Positions 1-9,852 of a DNA stretch of 64,000 nt are shown piece by piece (the stretch's first letter is position 1; every line of letters begins with the position of its first letter). The notes under the pieces were generated by a model, which ran no database searches, was not told the origin of the DNA, and worked only from the letters and a program-made list of their open reading frames with translations. The position numbers and the translations under genes are program-made. The DNA lies in NCBI RefSeq assembly GCF_045348435.1, contig NZ_CP157484.1:2418001-2482000 (forward strand), read 5' to 3'. This DNA is from Alsobacter sp045348435. Lineage in GTDB: Bacteria > Pseudomonadota > Alphaproteobacteria > Rhizobiales > Beijerinckiaceae.

Positions 1-895
1 ACACGAGCGCCCGGGCGGCGACCTTGCGGGGCCGGACCGCGTCGGCATGGAGGTAAGCGGGGCGCCCCCAGCCCTTGACCTGCGCGGGCACGAGCGTCCC
101 CTCCTCCACCAATTCGGGAAGCCGCGCCGCGGCGGCCGGCGCGAGCCTGAAATAGTCCCGCAGGTCCTGCGACGTCGCGACGCCCAGCGCCCGGGCGGCG
201 ACCCGCAGCAATTCGCGCTGCGCGTCGGCCTCGTCAGGGGTCGGCGCGTCCAGGACCTTGCGGGGCAGCACCCGCTCGGTGAGATCGTAGACGCGCTCGA
301 AATTGCCGCGGCGCAAGGCCGTGGTGATCCTGCCCGCCCAGAACAGCCATTCCAGCGCCCGCTTGGTGTCGCTCCAGCCCCACCACGCGCCGGCCCCGCG
401 CTCGTCGCCGAGGTCGCGCGCGCTGCTCGGGCCGCGCGTCTCGATCTCCCGCAGCGCCGCCGCGACCGCGTCCGGCCGTTCCCGCCCGAAACGCGCCAGG
501 CCCTTGTAGATGCCCTCCCCGCGCTCGGCCTGGGCCATGCGCCAGCGCAGGAAAGGCTGCAGGTCGCAGCGGATCAGCGAGGCCTCGTGACCCCAATATT
601 CGAAGAGGCGCCGCCGCCTCCCCCCGTAGGCGGACTGGTCCAGCCAGGCGGGGTCGTAGGGCCCGAGCCGCGAAAAGCCGGGCGCGTAATGGGCCCGCGC
701 CAGCACATTGACCGAATCGATCTGGATCAGCCCGAGCCGGTTCGCCATGGCGTCGACATGCCGGCGCTCCGCCTGCGCCGGCCGGGGGCGACCGAAGCCC
801 AGCGCCGCCAGCGCGATGCGGCGCGCCTGCAGGGCCGTCATCGTGACGGCCGGGCTGGAGGGGAGTTCGACGATCTCGGCGACGGCTTCATCCAT
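1..895 (-). CDS. AlkX/YcaQ-type winged-helix DNA glycosylase (C-terminus cut by window edge)
   Basis: Predicted DNA glycosylase of the AlkZ/AlkX (YcaQ, HTH_42) family, which removes bulky alkyl adducts and unhooks interstrand crosslinks by base excision. The window edge cuts it: 298 codons are visible and the C-terminus is missing (family about 400 aa). LIQIDSVNVLARAH at residues 56-69 contains Q58 and D60, the QxD arrangement typical of the AlkX branch. SRLGPYD follows, and later ERVYDLTERVLP, another family hallmark. The start is taken at the ATG at 895; an in-frame ATG at 841 gives a more usual N-terminus and may be the true start. It diverges from the EamA gene and has no visible operon partner. 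Family assignment is firm; substrate is inferred from the family. Confidence 0.82.
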   Translation of the reverse strand, partial: MDEAVAEIVELPSSPAVTMTALQARRIALAALGFGRPRPAQAERRHVDAMANRLGLIQIDSVNVLARAHYAPGFSRLGPYDPAWLDQSAYGGRRRRLFEYWGHEASLIRCDLQPFLRWRMAQAERGEGIYKGLARFGRERPDAVAAALREIETRGPSSARDLGDERGAGAWWGWSDTKRALEWLFWAGRITTALRRGNFERVYDLTERVLPRKVLDAPTPDEADAQRELLRVAARALGVATSQDLRDYFRLAPAAAARLPELVEEGTLVPAQVKGWGRPAYLHADAVRPRKVAARALV

Positions 896-1072
896 GGCGG
901 CCGAGATCACCTCATCCGCCGGGCGCCCGCAACCCGGAATCTGCGCCGCCGGCGCGCCTGCGAAGCGCCAGAACCGCCAGGCCGGCGCTTCAGGAAACCA
1001 TCACTCTCCGGCATGCCTGACATCACGAGGTCTGCTTTGTCGCGGACGAAGCCGCCCGGTAGCGTGCCGGGC

Positions 1073-2032
1073 ATGAACGCCGCTCCCCGCCCCCTGCCCA
1101 CGCCGGCTCTCCCGCTCCCCGCCGCGCCCGCGGCCCAAACCCGGCGACCGACGGGACTGAGCGGCTTCGACATGGCGCTCTACGCCACCGTCGTGTTCGC
1201 CTGGTCGACGAGCTGGATCGCCCTGAAATGGCAGCTGGGGGTGGTGAGCCCCGAGGTGTCGATCATGTGGCGGTTCGCCATCGCCAGCGTGATCATGTTC
1301 GCCTGGGCGGGGATGTCCGGCGCGCGCCTGCGCTATCCCCCGGCCATGCATCTGCGGTTCCTGGCGCTGGGCCTGCTCATCTTCGCCTTCAATTTCGTCA
1401 GCTTCTACTATGGCGGGCTGTCGACGCCCTCCGGGCTCCTGGCCGTGGTCTTCTCCACCGCCTCCCTGTTCAACATGCTGCTGGCCTGGCCGATCCTGGG
1501 CCAGCGCATCGAGGGGCGGGTCGCCCTCGGGGCGGCGCTGGGGCTCGGCGGCGTCTTCCTCATGTTCGCGCCCCGCCTCTTCGGCGCGAGCTTCGACGCC
1601 GCCGCGGCGCTGGGGCTGGGCCTGTGCGTCTTCGGGACGCTGCTGTTTTGCTCGGGCAACATGCTGTCGGCCTGGATCCAGAGAGGCGGCGTCGCCGTCA
1701 TCCCGGCGACCGCCTGGGGCATGCTCTACGGCGCGCTCTCGCTCGCGGCCTTCGCGGCCGCCAAGGGCGATCCCTTCGTGGTGGAGCCCACGGCGAAATA
1801 TGTCGGCGGCCTGCTGTGGCTCTCGACCGTGTCGTCCGTCATGGCCTTCGTCGCCTATCTGACGCTGCTGGGGCGCATCGGCGCGGCGCGGGCCGGCTAC
1901 TCCACGGTGATGTTCCCGGTCTTCGCGCTGCTCATCTCGACGGTGGTGGAAGGCTACCAGTGGACGACCCCGGCCGCGCTGGGCCTCGCGCTCGTCATGG
2001 CCGGCAACGTGCTGGTCCTGCGCCGGCGCTGA
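1073..2032 (+). CDS. EamA/DMT-family transporter
   Basis: Inner-membrane transporter of the drug/metabolite superfamily (EamA repeats), 319 aa, with about ten hydrophobic helices in two five-helix halves. The first half begins near residue 35 (ALYATVVFAWSTSWIALKWQ) and the second near residue 180. Family members export amino acids, purines or other metabolites; the substrate cannot be read here. The reading frame stays open far upstream (to about 47), but that part is the antisense of the glycosylase gene and is arginine/proline-rich. The ATG at 1073 gives a short cytoplasmic tail before helix 1; ATG 1172 is a shorter alternative. No strong ribosome site precedes 1073. It converges on the TRAP permease with a 4-bp gap. 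Confidence 0.85.
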   Translation: MNAAPRPLPTPALPLPAAPAAQTRRPTGLSGFDMALYATVVFAWSTSWIALKWQLGVVSPEVSIMWRFAIASVIMFAWAGMSGARLRYPPAMHLRFLALGLLIFAFNFVSFYYGGLSTPSGLLAVVFSTASLFNMLLAWPILGQRIEGRVALGAALGLGGVFLMFAPRLFGASFDAAAALGLGLCVFGTLLFCSGNMLSAWIQRGGVAVIPATAWGMLYGALSLAAFAAAKGDPFVVEPTAKYVGGLLWLSTVSSVMAFVAYLTLLGRIGAARAGYSTVMFPVFALLISTVVEGYQWTTPAALGLALVMAGNVLVLRRR

Positions 2033-2036
2033 GCGT

Positions 2037-4226
2037 CTAGGCCTCGACGCGCCGCGGCGCCGGCGAGACCGTGCGGCGTTTCATCTGCAGCAGGAACACC
2101 GGGCTCGCCAGCGCCAGCCCGGCCAGCGTCGAGGCGAGCCCCGGCGCGATCGTGGGCAGAGCCGCCACCGCGAGCAGCACCCTCTCCCAGCCGCGCAGCG
2201 GCGCCAGCATATAGGCGCTGAACGCCGCCGAGAGCATCACGATGCCGGCCATGCACCCGAAGGTCGTGACCGCGAAGTCCGTCCAGGTGAAGCCCTGCGT
2301 GACGATCAGCATGGACGGACCATAGACGAAGACGAACGGCACCAGCGCCTTGCCGAGCGCGAGCCGGAAGGCGGTGTTGCCGGTGCGGAACGGGTCGGCC
2401 CCCGCCATGCTGGCGCCCGCATAGGCGGCCAGCGCCACGGGAGGCGTGATGTCGGCCAGCACGCCGTAATAGAACACGAAGAAATGCGCCACGATGGGCG
2501 CCACGCCCAGCATGCCCAGGGTCGGCGCCGCCACCGTCACCATGATGATGTAGGTCGCCGTGGTGGGCACGCCGCAGCCCAGCAGGATGCACACGATCGC
2601 GGTGAGCAGGAGCGTGAAGAACAAAGTCGTGCCGGCCGGGGTGAAGACCCCCGTCGGCAGCACGGAGAGCACGGCCCCGCCCATCTGGCCGGCGAGCTGG
2701 GTGACGATCCAGGAGATCTTGAAGCCGACGCCGGTCAGCGTCACCACGCCCACGATGATTCCCACCGTGGCGGCCGCCGCGCCGACCGAGATGGCGTATT
2801 TCGCTCCCACCACGAAGGCGTCGCCGATGTCGGCCACCCTGTCGCGCCGCTCCCCGCCCGACGTCCAGGCTTGGACGAGCAGCACGGCGACCGCCGCGGC
2901 CATCGGGCCGATGAACCACCAGGTCGTCAGCAGGCCCGTGAAGACCGCCGCCACAATGGCCGCGAAGGCCCCGACCGTGATCGCCGGCGAGCGCCCGACG
3001 CCCACGACCATGCAGGACGTAATGCCCCAGAACGCCGCCAGATAGGGCGTGTAGCCGCTGAAGAGCACGAGCAGCAGCACGGCCAGCGGCGTCACCGTCT
3101 GCCATCCTTCGCGGATGGTCCGGGCCGGGTCGGGCAGCTCCTCGCGGGTGAGCCCGCGCATGCCCTTCTTCTTCGCCTCGAAGTGAACCTGGCAGAACAC
3201 CCCGAAGAAATGCATGAAGGCCGGCACGATCGCGGCCAGGATGATGGTAGAGTAGGAGACCCCCAGGAACTCGATCATCAGGAACGCCGCCGCGCCCATG
3301 ATCGGCGGCGTGATCTGGCCGCCCGTCGAGGCGGTCGACTCCACGGCGGCGGCGAAGTGCTTGGGATAGCCGAGCCTGATCATCGCCGGGATGGTCAGCG
3401 AGCCCACCGTGACGGTGTTGGCGATGGACGATCCCGAGATCATGCCGAACAGCGCCGAGCCGAAGATCGCCACCTTGGCCGGGCCGCCGGCGTAGCCGCC
3501 CGCGACCCAGGACGCGAGATCGATGAAGAGCTTGCCGAGCCCGATCCGCGTCGCCAGCACGCCGAACAGCACATAGTGGAACACATAGGTGGCGACGACG
3601 CCGAGCGCGACGCCGTAGACGCCCTGGCTGGTCAGATAGAGGTGGTTGACGAGCCCCGCCCAGCTCGCGCCGGGATGCTTGAAGATCCCCGGCATCGTGG
3701 GGCCGAAATACGCGTAGACCATGAGGCCGACCGCGATCAGCGGCAAGGCGAGGCCGACCGAGCGGCGCGTCGCCTCCAGGAGCACCACGATGAGCAGCGT
3801 GCCCATGACGACGTCGGCGGACGACGGATTGCCGACCCGGAAGGCGAGCTCGTGGAAGATCCACGGCACGTAGAGGCTCGCCGCGACGGCGGCCAGCATC
3901 ATCGCCCAGTCGACCAGCAGGATGCCGCCCGGCCGGAACCAGGCGTGCGGCGCGAGCCGGTCCTGCTGGCTCGGCCGGGCGGCGAAGACCAGGAAGATGA
4001 GCCCCAGCACGAACGCCATGTGGACGCCGCGATGGGTGGTCTCGGGCAGGAGCCCGAAACCCGCCGTGTAGTAGTGGAAGCAGGACAGCGCGAAGAGCAG
4101 CGCCGCGACCAGGAGGGCCGTCTTCGGCAAAAGGGGCCGGAAGTGAATCTCGGGGTCGAAGGTTTCCTCGAGCTTCAGCGGATCCAGCTCGAGACCCGCC
4201 GTCGTTCCATCCACGCGCTGCTTCAC
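2037..4226 (-). CDS. TRAP transporter permease, fused small and large subunits (TAXI type)
   Basis: Membrane component of a tripartite ATP-independent periplasmic transporter, 729 aa. It fuses the 4-helix DctQ-like part (about residues 30-180) to the 12-helix DctM-like part (about 190-620). This fusion is the form normally paired with TAXI binding proteins, and such a protein is encoded just upstream (4267-5250) with a 40-bp gap. FGMISGSSIANTVTVGS and STASTGGQITPPIMGAAAFL are conserved signatures of the large subunit. Uptake is driven by an ion gradient, and substrates of TAXI systems are often dicarboxylates or amino-acid-like compounds; here it is unknown. The C-terminal 100 residues contain further hydrophobic segments of uncertain topology. 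Confidence 0.93.
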   Translation of the reverse strand: MKQRVDGTTAGLELDPLKLEETFDPEIHFRPLLPKTALLVAALLFALSCFHYYTAGFGLLPETTHRGVHMAFVLGLIFLVFAARPSQQDRLAPHAWFRPGGILLVDWAMMLAAVAASLYVPWIFHELAFRVGNPSSADVVMGTLLIVVLLEATRRSVGLALPLIAVGLMVYAYFGPTMPGIFKHPGASWAGLVNHLYLTSQGVYGVALGVVATYVFHYVLFGVLATRIGLGKLFIDLASWVAGGYAGGPAKVAIFGSALFGMISGSSIANTVTVGSLTIPAMIRLGYPKHFAAAVESTASTGGQITPPIMGAAAFLMIEFLGVSYSTIILAAIVPAFMHFFGVFCQVHFEAKKKGMRGLTREELPDPARTIREGWQTVTPLAVLLLVLFSGYTPYLAAFWGITSCMVVGVGRSPAITVGAFAAIVAAVFTGLLTTWWFIGPMAAAVAVLLVQAWTSGGERRDRVADIGDAFVVGAKYAISVGAAAATVGIIVGVVTLTGVGFKISWIVTQLAGQMGGAVLSVLPTGVFTPAGTTLFFTLLLTAIVCILLGCGVPTTATYIIMVTVAAPTLGMLGVAPIVAHFFVFYYGVLADITPPVALAAYAGASMAGADPFRTGNTAFRLALGKALVPFVFVYGPSMLIVTQGFTWTDFAVTTFGCMAGIVMLSAAFSAYMLAPLRGWERVLLAVAALPTIAPGLASTLAGLALASPVFLLQMKRRTVSPAPRRVEA

Positions 4227-4266
4227 CCGCCGCCCCGTCCCGCTCTCGTTGTCTGGAAGTCCGCCC

Positions 4267-5250
4267 TTACTTGAGCAGGCCGGCCTCGCGGTAGAACTTC
4301 TCCGCGCCCGGATGCAGCGGCACGCCCGCTCCGGCCAGGGCCGTCTCCTTGCGGATCATCTTGCCCTTGGCGTGCCCCGCGTCGAGGGCGGCGCGGGTCT
4401 TGTCGGCCCACAGCGCCTTGGTGACCTCGTAGACGACGTCCGGCGATATCTTCGCCGAGGTCACCCACTGGGCCCCCACGGCCAGCGTCTTGGCCGCGTC
4501 CGCGCCCTTGTAGGTCCCGGCCGGGATCTCGTCCTCCGCGAAGAACGCGTATTGCTTGCGCAACTCGTCCACTTGCGGCCCGACGATGGGCACGATGTCG
4601 ACGCCGCCGCCGGTGGCCGCCAGCTCGGCGATGGCGCTCGTCGGATAGCCTCCCACGAACACGAAGGCGTCGAGGGAGCCGTCGCGGATCTTGTCGGCGG
4701 CCTGGTTCGGCTTGACGTATTCCGGCTTGATGTCGCTTTCGGAGATCCCGAACGCCTTCAGGATGATGCGCGCGTCCACCAGCGTGCCGGAGCCCGGCTC
4801 GTCCAGCGAGATGCGCTTGCCCTTGAGATCGGCGATGGACTTCACCTTGGCGGACTTGCCGGCCACGAAGTGGATGCTCTCCGGGTAGAGATTGGCGATG
4901 AGGCGCAGGTCCTCGGCCTTCGGCTTGCCCTCGAACAGGCCCGTGCCCGAATAGGCCCAGGCGGCCACGTCGGCCTGCGTGAAGCCCGATTCGAGCTGCC
5001 CGCTGGCGATGCCGTTGATGTTGGCGACCGAGCCGTTGGAGGCCTGCGCGGTCAGGATCAGGTTGGGAGGATTGGAGATCGCGTTCGCGATCATGCCGCC
5101 GACCGGATAGTAGGTGCCGGCCGTGCCGCCCGTTCCGATGCGGAAAAAGGTCGGGCCCTGCGCGAAGGCGCTGCGCGACTGAAGCGCCGCGATGGACAGG
5201 CCTGCGGCCGCCAGCCGGGCCACGTCGCGGCGGGTGAACTCCTTCGTCAT
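4267..5250 (-). CDS. TAXI-family TRAP transporter solute-binding protein
   Basis: Periplasmic binding protein of the TAXI family, 327 aa, first gene of a two-gene operon with the fused TRAP permease. The N-terminus MTKEFTRRDVARLAAAGL has a twin-arginine-like RR before a hydrophobic stretch, and cleavage is likely after SAFA, so export by Tat or Sec is plausible. FRIGTGGTAGTYYPVGGMIA (around residues 36-55) is the family hallmark opening. The ATG at 5250 is chosen because GGGAGAG lies just before it; the frame opens further upstream to 5301 without a better site. The ligand is not predictable. About 130 bp without a gene separate it from the PEBP gene and should hold the promoter. Confidence 0.93.
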   Translation of the reverse strand: MTKEFTRRDVARLAAAGLSIAALQSRSAFAQGPTFFRIGTGGTAGTYYPVGGMIANAISNPPNLILTAQASNGSVANINGIASGQLESGFTQADVAAWAYSGTGLFEGKPKAEDLRLIANLYPESIHFVAGKSAKVKSIADLKGKRISLDEPGSGTLVDARIILKAFGISESDIKPEYVKPNQAADKIRDGSLDAFVFVGGYPTSAIAELAATGGGVDIVPIVGPQVDELRKQYAFFAEDEIPAGTYKGADAAKTLAVGAQWVTSAKISPDVVYEVTKALWADKTRAALDAGHAKGKMIRKETALAGAGVPLHPGAEKFYREAGLLK

Positions 5251-5380
5251 CCATCTCTCCCTGTGCGGCGCGCCGCGGCCCTCGACAGGGGCCTTCGCCA
5301 AAGGGCGCGCAGCGGGAGATTACAGGGTTGTCGGACGGCGTCCATCGCGTCACGCGGGCCGTCTGGCGCGTTCGCCCGTC

Positions 5381-5848
5381 CTACAGGGGCGTCCCCATGA
5401 ACAGGCCGATCAGCTCGACCTCCGCCAGGCGCATGGCGCGCGCCTTGCGCCACATCTCCAGCGCATCGCAGCCGTCGTCGAAGCCCAGCGTCGGCTCCGG
5501 CAACGCGATCAGCCGGAAATAGTAGTTGTGGACGCCGTCCTCCTCCGGCGGCTGCGGGCCGTCATAGGCGGCCCGGCCAAAGCCGTTCAGCGCCTGCTTC
5601 ATGCCCGGCGGCGCGGCCGCGGGGTCGTTCCCCGCGGCCTCCGGCAGATGCGTCTCGGCGAAGTCGAAGGCCGCCCAGTGGACGAAGTCGTCGGCGTCCG
5701 TGTCCTGCACGAGCAGGGCGAAACTGCGCGTCCCCTCGGGCGCGCCCTGGATCACCAGCGGCGGCGAGATGTTTTCCGAGCGGCGGGTGAACCGCGCCGG
5801 AATCGCCTGCCCGTTGGTGAAGAGCGGGCTCGTCATGAAGAAGCTCAT
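5381..5848 (-). CDS. YbhB/YbcL-family PEBP-like protein
   Basis: Phosphatidylethanolamine-binding-protein-like fold, 155 aa, of the bacterial YbhB/YbcL family (Raf kinase inhibitor-like). DTDADDFVHWAAFDF (about residues 48-62) corresponds to the conserved DPD...HW ligand pocket, and YDGPQPPEEDGVHNYYFRL to the second pocket motif. There is no signal peptide, so it is probably cytoplasmic. The biochemical role of bacterial members is unsettled. It is the second gene of a likely pair with the small membrane protein that ends 8 bp upstream. The SD of this gene overlaps the end of that gene. Confidence 0.9.
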   Translation of the reverse strand: MSFFMTSPLFTNGQAIPARFTRRSENISPPLVIQGAPEGTRSFALLVQDTDADDFVHWAAFDFAETHLPEAAGNDPAAAPPGMKQALNGFGRAAYDGPQPPEEDGVHNYYFRLIALPEPTLGFDDGCDALEMWRKARAMRLAEVELIGLFMGTPL

Positions 5849-5856
5849 GGCGCTCC

Positions 5857-6114
5857 TCAGCCCCGTCCGAGCGACTTCACGTCGTCATGGGTGGTGTCGA
5901 CGCCCAGAGCCGCATAGGCCGGGCAGTGACCGCCCACGCCGCGCGCGATCAGGGCCGCGCCCAGCACGGCCCTCATCGCGCCGAACAGGCTGCCGCTGCG
6001 CAGCCCGTCGAGCACGATGAGCGCGCCTCCGATGGTCGACAGCGCGCGCTCCGTGCTCCCGACATTCACGGCGCTCGCGCCTTTGCTGGAGAAAGAATCT
6101 GCGATGTCGCTCAT
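5857..6114 (-). CDS. Small DUF2892/YgaP-like membrane protein
   Basis: An 85-aa protein with two hydrophobic segments (about residues 25-38 and 45-60) and a conserved tail GGHCPAYAALGVDT. This matches the YgaP transmembrane-domain family (DUF2892), whose members usually end in a GHCP.Y..LGI.T-like motif. The function is unknown; the free Cys in GHCPAY may matter. The ATG at 6114 is preceded by GGAGAG at good spacing. It lies 8 bp upstream of the PEBP-like gene in the same direction, so the two are probably cotranscribed. A weak general-stress-like promoter (GGAAC at 6183-6179, 17 bp, GGTT) can be read upstream on the minus strand. Confidence 0.75.
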   Translation of the reverse strand: MSDIADSFSSKGASAVNVGSTERALSTIGGALIVLDGLRSGSLFGAMRAVLGAALIARGVGGHCPAYAALGVDTTHDDVKSLGRG

Positions 6115-6342
6115 GATGGCCTCTCCGGGATGGATTCGAACGTCGGGTTCGACAGCAAACCGGGGAGCCTCGGGGGTCGTTCCGCCAAACGCCGATTTTT
6201 TGGCGCTGCGACCTCCACAGTTCCGACACACGGGTGTTGCGCCTTCGGGGGTGGGTCGCGGCAACCTTGCGTGTCGGACCGAATTGGTTGGAACGAGCGG
6301 GCCCGAATTCCGGGCCGCCATATCCGTGCATCGGAGGACTTG

Positions 6343-7179
6343 ATGATCCGCACCCTCATGCTCCCGGACGGAACGCAGGTTCCGAATCTTGGCATGGGCA
6401 CTTGGCGGATGGGCGAGCGCCCGGAGCGGCGGCGCTCCGAGATCGAATCGCTGCAATTGGGAGTCGAACTCGGCATGACGCTGGTCGACACCGCCGAGAT
6501 GTATGGCGAAGGGCGCACCGAGCAGCTGCTCTCCCAGGCGCTGCAGGGGCTGCGCAAGGAGGTCTTCCTCGTCAGCAAGGTCTATCCCCACAACGCCTCG
6601 CGCAGCGGGGTGGCCAAGGCCTGCGAGGGCAGCCTGCGGCGCCTCAACACCGATTACCTGGACCTCTATCTCCTGCACTGGCCGGGCGCCGAGCCCATCG
6701 AGGAGACCATTCGGGGCTTCGAGGACCTGCGCGCCGCCGGCAAGATCAGGGCCTGGGGCGTGAGCAACTTCGACAGCGACGAAATGGACGAGCTGGCGGG
6801 CGCGCCGGGCGGGGAAGCCTGCGCGGTCAACCAGATCCTCTACAACCTCGTGCGCCGCGGCCCCGAATTCGAGCTCATGCCCAAGCTGGCCCAGAGCCGC
6901 ATCCCGGTGATGGCCTACAGTCCCATCGAGCAGGGATCGCTGCCGCGAACGGGCGCGCTGAACGCGGTGGCCCGCAAGCACGGCGTGTCGCCCTTCCAGA
7001 TCGCGCTCGCCTGGGTGATGCGCCGCCCGGACGTGATCGCGATCCCCAAGGCCGGCACGATCGAGCACGTGCGCGAGAACCGCGCCGCGGCCGACCTCAC
7101 GCTGGACGCCGAGGACCTCGCCGCGATCGACCGCGAATATCCCCCGCCAAGGCGCAAGCGTCCGCTCGACATGCTCTGA
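6343..7179 (+). CDS. Aldo/keto reductase (DkgA-like)
   Basis: NADPH-dependent aldo/keto reductase, 278 aa, a TIM-barrel enzyme that reduces aldehydes and ketones. The catalytic tetrad is visible: D49 and Y54 in DTAEMYGEGRTE, K79 in LVSKVYP, H112 in LLHWPG. The nucleotide-binding part IPKAGTIEHVREN lies near residues 235-247. It resembles the short 2,5-diketogluconate-reductase-like branch rather than the longer branch found twice near 32-39 kb. The ATG at 6343 follows a clear GGAGG. It stands alone and diverges from the small membrane protein gene. The physiological substrate is unknown; a detoxification role is possible. Confidence 0.9.
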   Translation: MIRTLMLPDGTQVPNLGMGTWRMGERPERRRSEIESLQLGVELGMTLVDTAEMYGEGRTEQLLSQALQGLRKEVFLVSKVYPHNASRSGVAKACEGSLRRLNTDYLDLYLLHWPGAEPIEETIRGFEDLRAAGKIRAWGVSNFDSDEMDELAGAPGGEACAVNQILYNLVRRGPEFELMPKLAQSRIPVMAYSPIEQGSLPRTGALNAVARKHGVSPFQIALAWVMRRPDVIAIPKAGTIEHVRENRAAADLTLDAEDLAAIDREYPPPRRKRPLDML

Positions 7180-7207
7180 CGCGACGAGCGTCCTGCGCCT
7201 CGGGTGC

Positions 7208-7224
7208 GGCCCGTCGAGCGGGCC
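7208..7224. terminator. Candidate hairpin between convergent genes
   Basis: GGCCCG-TCGAG-CGGGCC forms a 6-bp GC stem in the 63-bp gap between the aldo/keto reductase stop and the ntrC stop. There is no T-tract on either side, so it is at best a weak bidirectional or Rho-associated terminator. Confidence 0.3.
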
Positions 7225-7242
7225 TCAGCCGCCGAGCGGGCG

Positions 7243-8694
<1,452 letters not shown>

Positions 8695-8712
8695 CGATCA
8701 CCCTTTGTGTTG

Positions 8713-9852
8713 TCAGGCCCGGCCGTCGCGCGCCACATGCATCGGCATGAGGGCGCGAAAGGTCGTCCTGCGGGGCAGGGAGTCGCATTCGACGACGCCC
8801 CCGTGGTCCCCAACGATCTTTGCAACCAAAGCAAGACCGAGGCCACTCCCACTCTGCTTGGTGGTCACGAAGGGATCGAACAGGTGGCGGGCGAGATCCT
8901 CCGGCACGCCGGGGCCGTTGTCGCGCACGCAGAACTCCAGCGGCAGGCTCACCCGCTCGCGCGTGCCCGGAACCGTCATGCGCACGCCGGGGCGGAACGC
9001 CGTCGTCAGCTCGATCTCGCCGTCCACCGCGTCGGGCCCGATGGCCTCCGCGGCGTTCTTCACCAGGTTCAGGAACACCTGGATGAGCTGGTCGCGGTTG
9101 CCCATCACGGGCGGCAGGGAGGGATCATAGGTCTCGATGAAGCGGATATGCCGCGCAAAGCCCGAGACGGCGAGGCGCTTCACATGCTCCAGCACGGCGT
9201 GGATGTTGACCGCCTCGCGCTCGAGCGGCCGGCCGTCGGCGAAGTCCTCGAACCGGTCGACGAGCTTCACGATCCGGTCCGTCTCCTCGCAGATCAGCCG
9301 CGTCAGGGTGCGGTCGGCGTCGTCGACGGAGGTCTCGAGCAGCTGCGCCGCGCCGCGGATGCCCGACAGCGGGTTCTTGATCTCGTGCGCCAGCATGGAG
9401 CCCAGCGCCGAGATGGAGCGGGCGGCCCCGCGATGGGTGAGCTGTCTGTCTATTTTTTCAGCAAGTGTCCGTTCTTGCAGCATGAGCACCACCTGCGGGT
9501 CCGCCTCGCCGGCCGCCGCCACGAAGACGTCGACGATGCGCTCGCTGCCGATGCGCGGATTGCCGATGTCGACGCGATATTCGTTCATGCTGCCGCTGCG
9601 TCGCCGCGCCTCGTCGACCAGAGACAGGATCGGCGAGCCGAAGGGCAGCAGGTCGGCCAGCCGGTGTCGGCAGAGCATCACCCGGCTCATATCGAAGAAG
9701 AACTCGGCCGCCGCGTTGGCCTCCACCACCTGGTTGTCGTCGTCGACCAGCAGCACCGGCAACGGCAGGACGTTCAGGATGGCGTCGCCCCGGCTGGCGG
9801 AGGCGGCGGGTCCATCGCGACGGCGGCCACGGGCCAAGGCGGTGAGGTTCAT
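8713..9852 (-). CDS. ntrB: Nitrogen regulation sensor histidine kinase NtrB
   Basis: Cytosolic sensor kinase/phosphatase, 379 aa, that phosphorylates NtrC under nitrogen limitation and is controlled by PII proteins. An N-terminal PAS domain (about 25-130) precedes the dimerisation H-box LAHEIKNPLSG with H156. The ATPase domain shows an N-box (FLNLVKNAAEA), G1 DNGPGVPEDL and G2 SGSGLGLAL. No membrane segment is present, as expected for NtrB. Its ATG overlaps the dusB stop (ATGA at 9852-9849), the classical translationally coupled arrangement. Confidence 0.97.
   Translation of the reverse strand: MNLTALARGRRRDGPAASASRGDAILNVLPLPVLLVDDDNQVVEANAAAEFFFDMSRVMLCRHRLADLLPFGSPILSLVDEARRRSGSMNEYRVDIGNPRIGSERIVDVFVAAAGEADPQVVLMLQERTLAEKIDRQLTHRGAARSISALGSMLAHEIKNPLSGIRGAAQLLETSVDDADRTLTRLICEETDRIVKLVDRFEDFADGRPLEREAVNIHAVLEHVKRLAVSGFARHIRFIETYDPSLPPVMGNRDQLIQVFLNLVKNAAEAIGPDAVDGEIELTTAFRPGVRMTVPGTRERVSLPLEFCVRDNGPGVPEDLARHLFDPFVTTKQSGSGLGLALVAKIVGDHGGVVECDSLPRRTTFRALMPMHVARDGRA

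Noticed and set aside
47..1072. N-terminal extension of the EamA transporter
   Set aside because: The extension is antisense to the glycosylase gene and Arg/Pro-rich; the transporter starts at 1073.
6156..6183. EcfG-like promoter for the small membrane protein at 5857-6114
   Set aside because: GGAAC is present but the second element reads GGTT instead of CGTT; too weak to list as a feature.
6300..6316. GGCCCG-AATTC-CGGGCC hairpin before the reductase at 6343
   Set aside because: It lies inside a promoter region without T-tract; no gene ends there on either strand, so a terminator call is unsupported.
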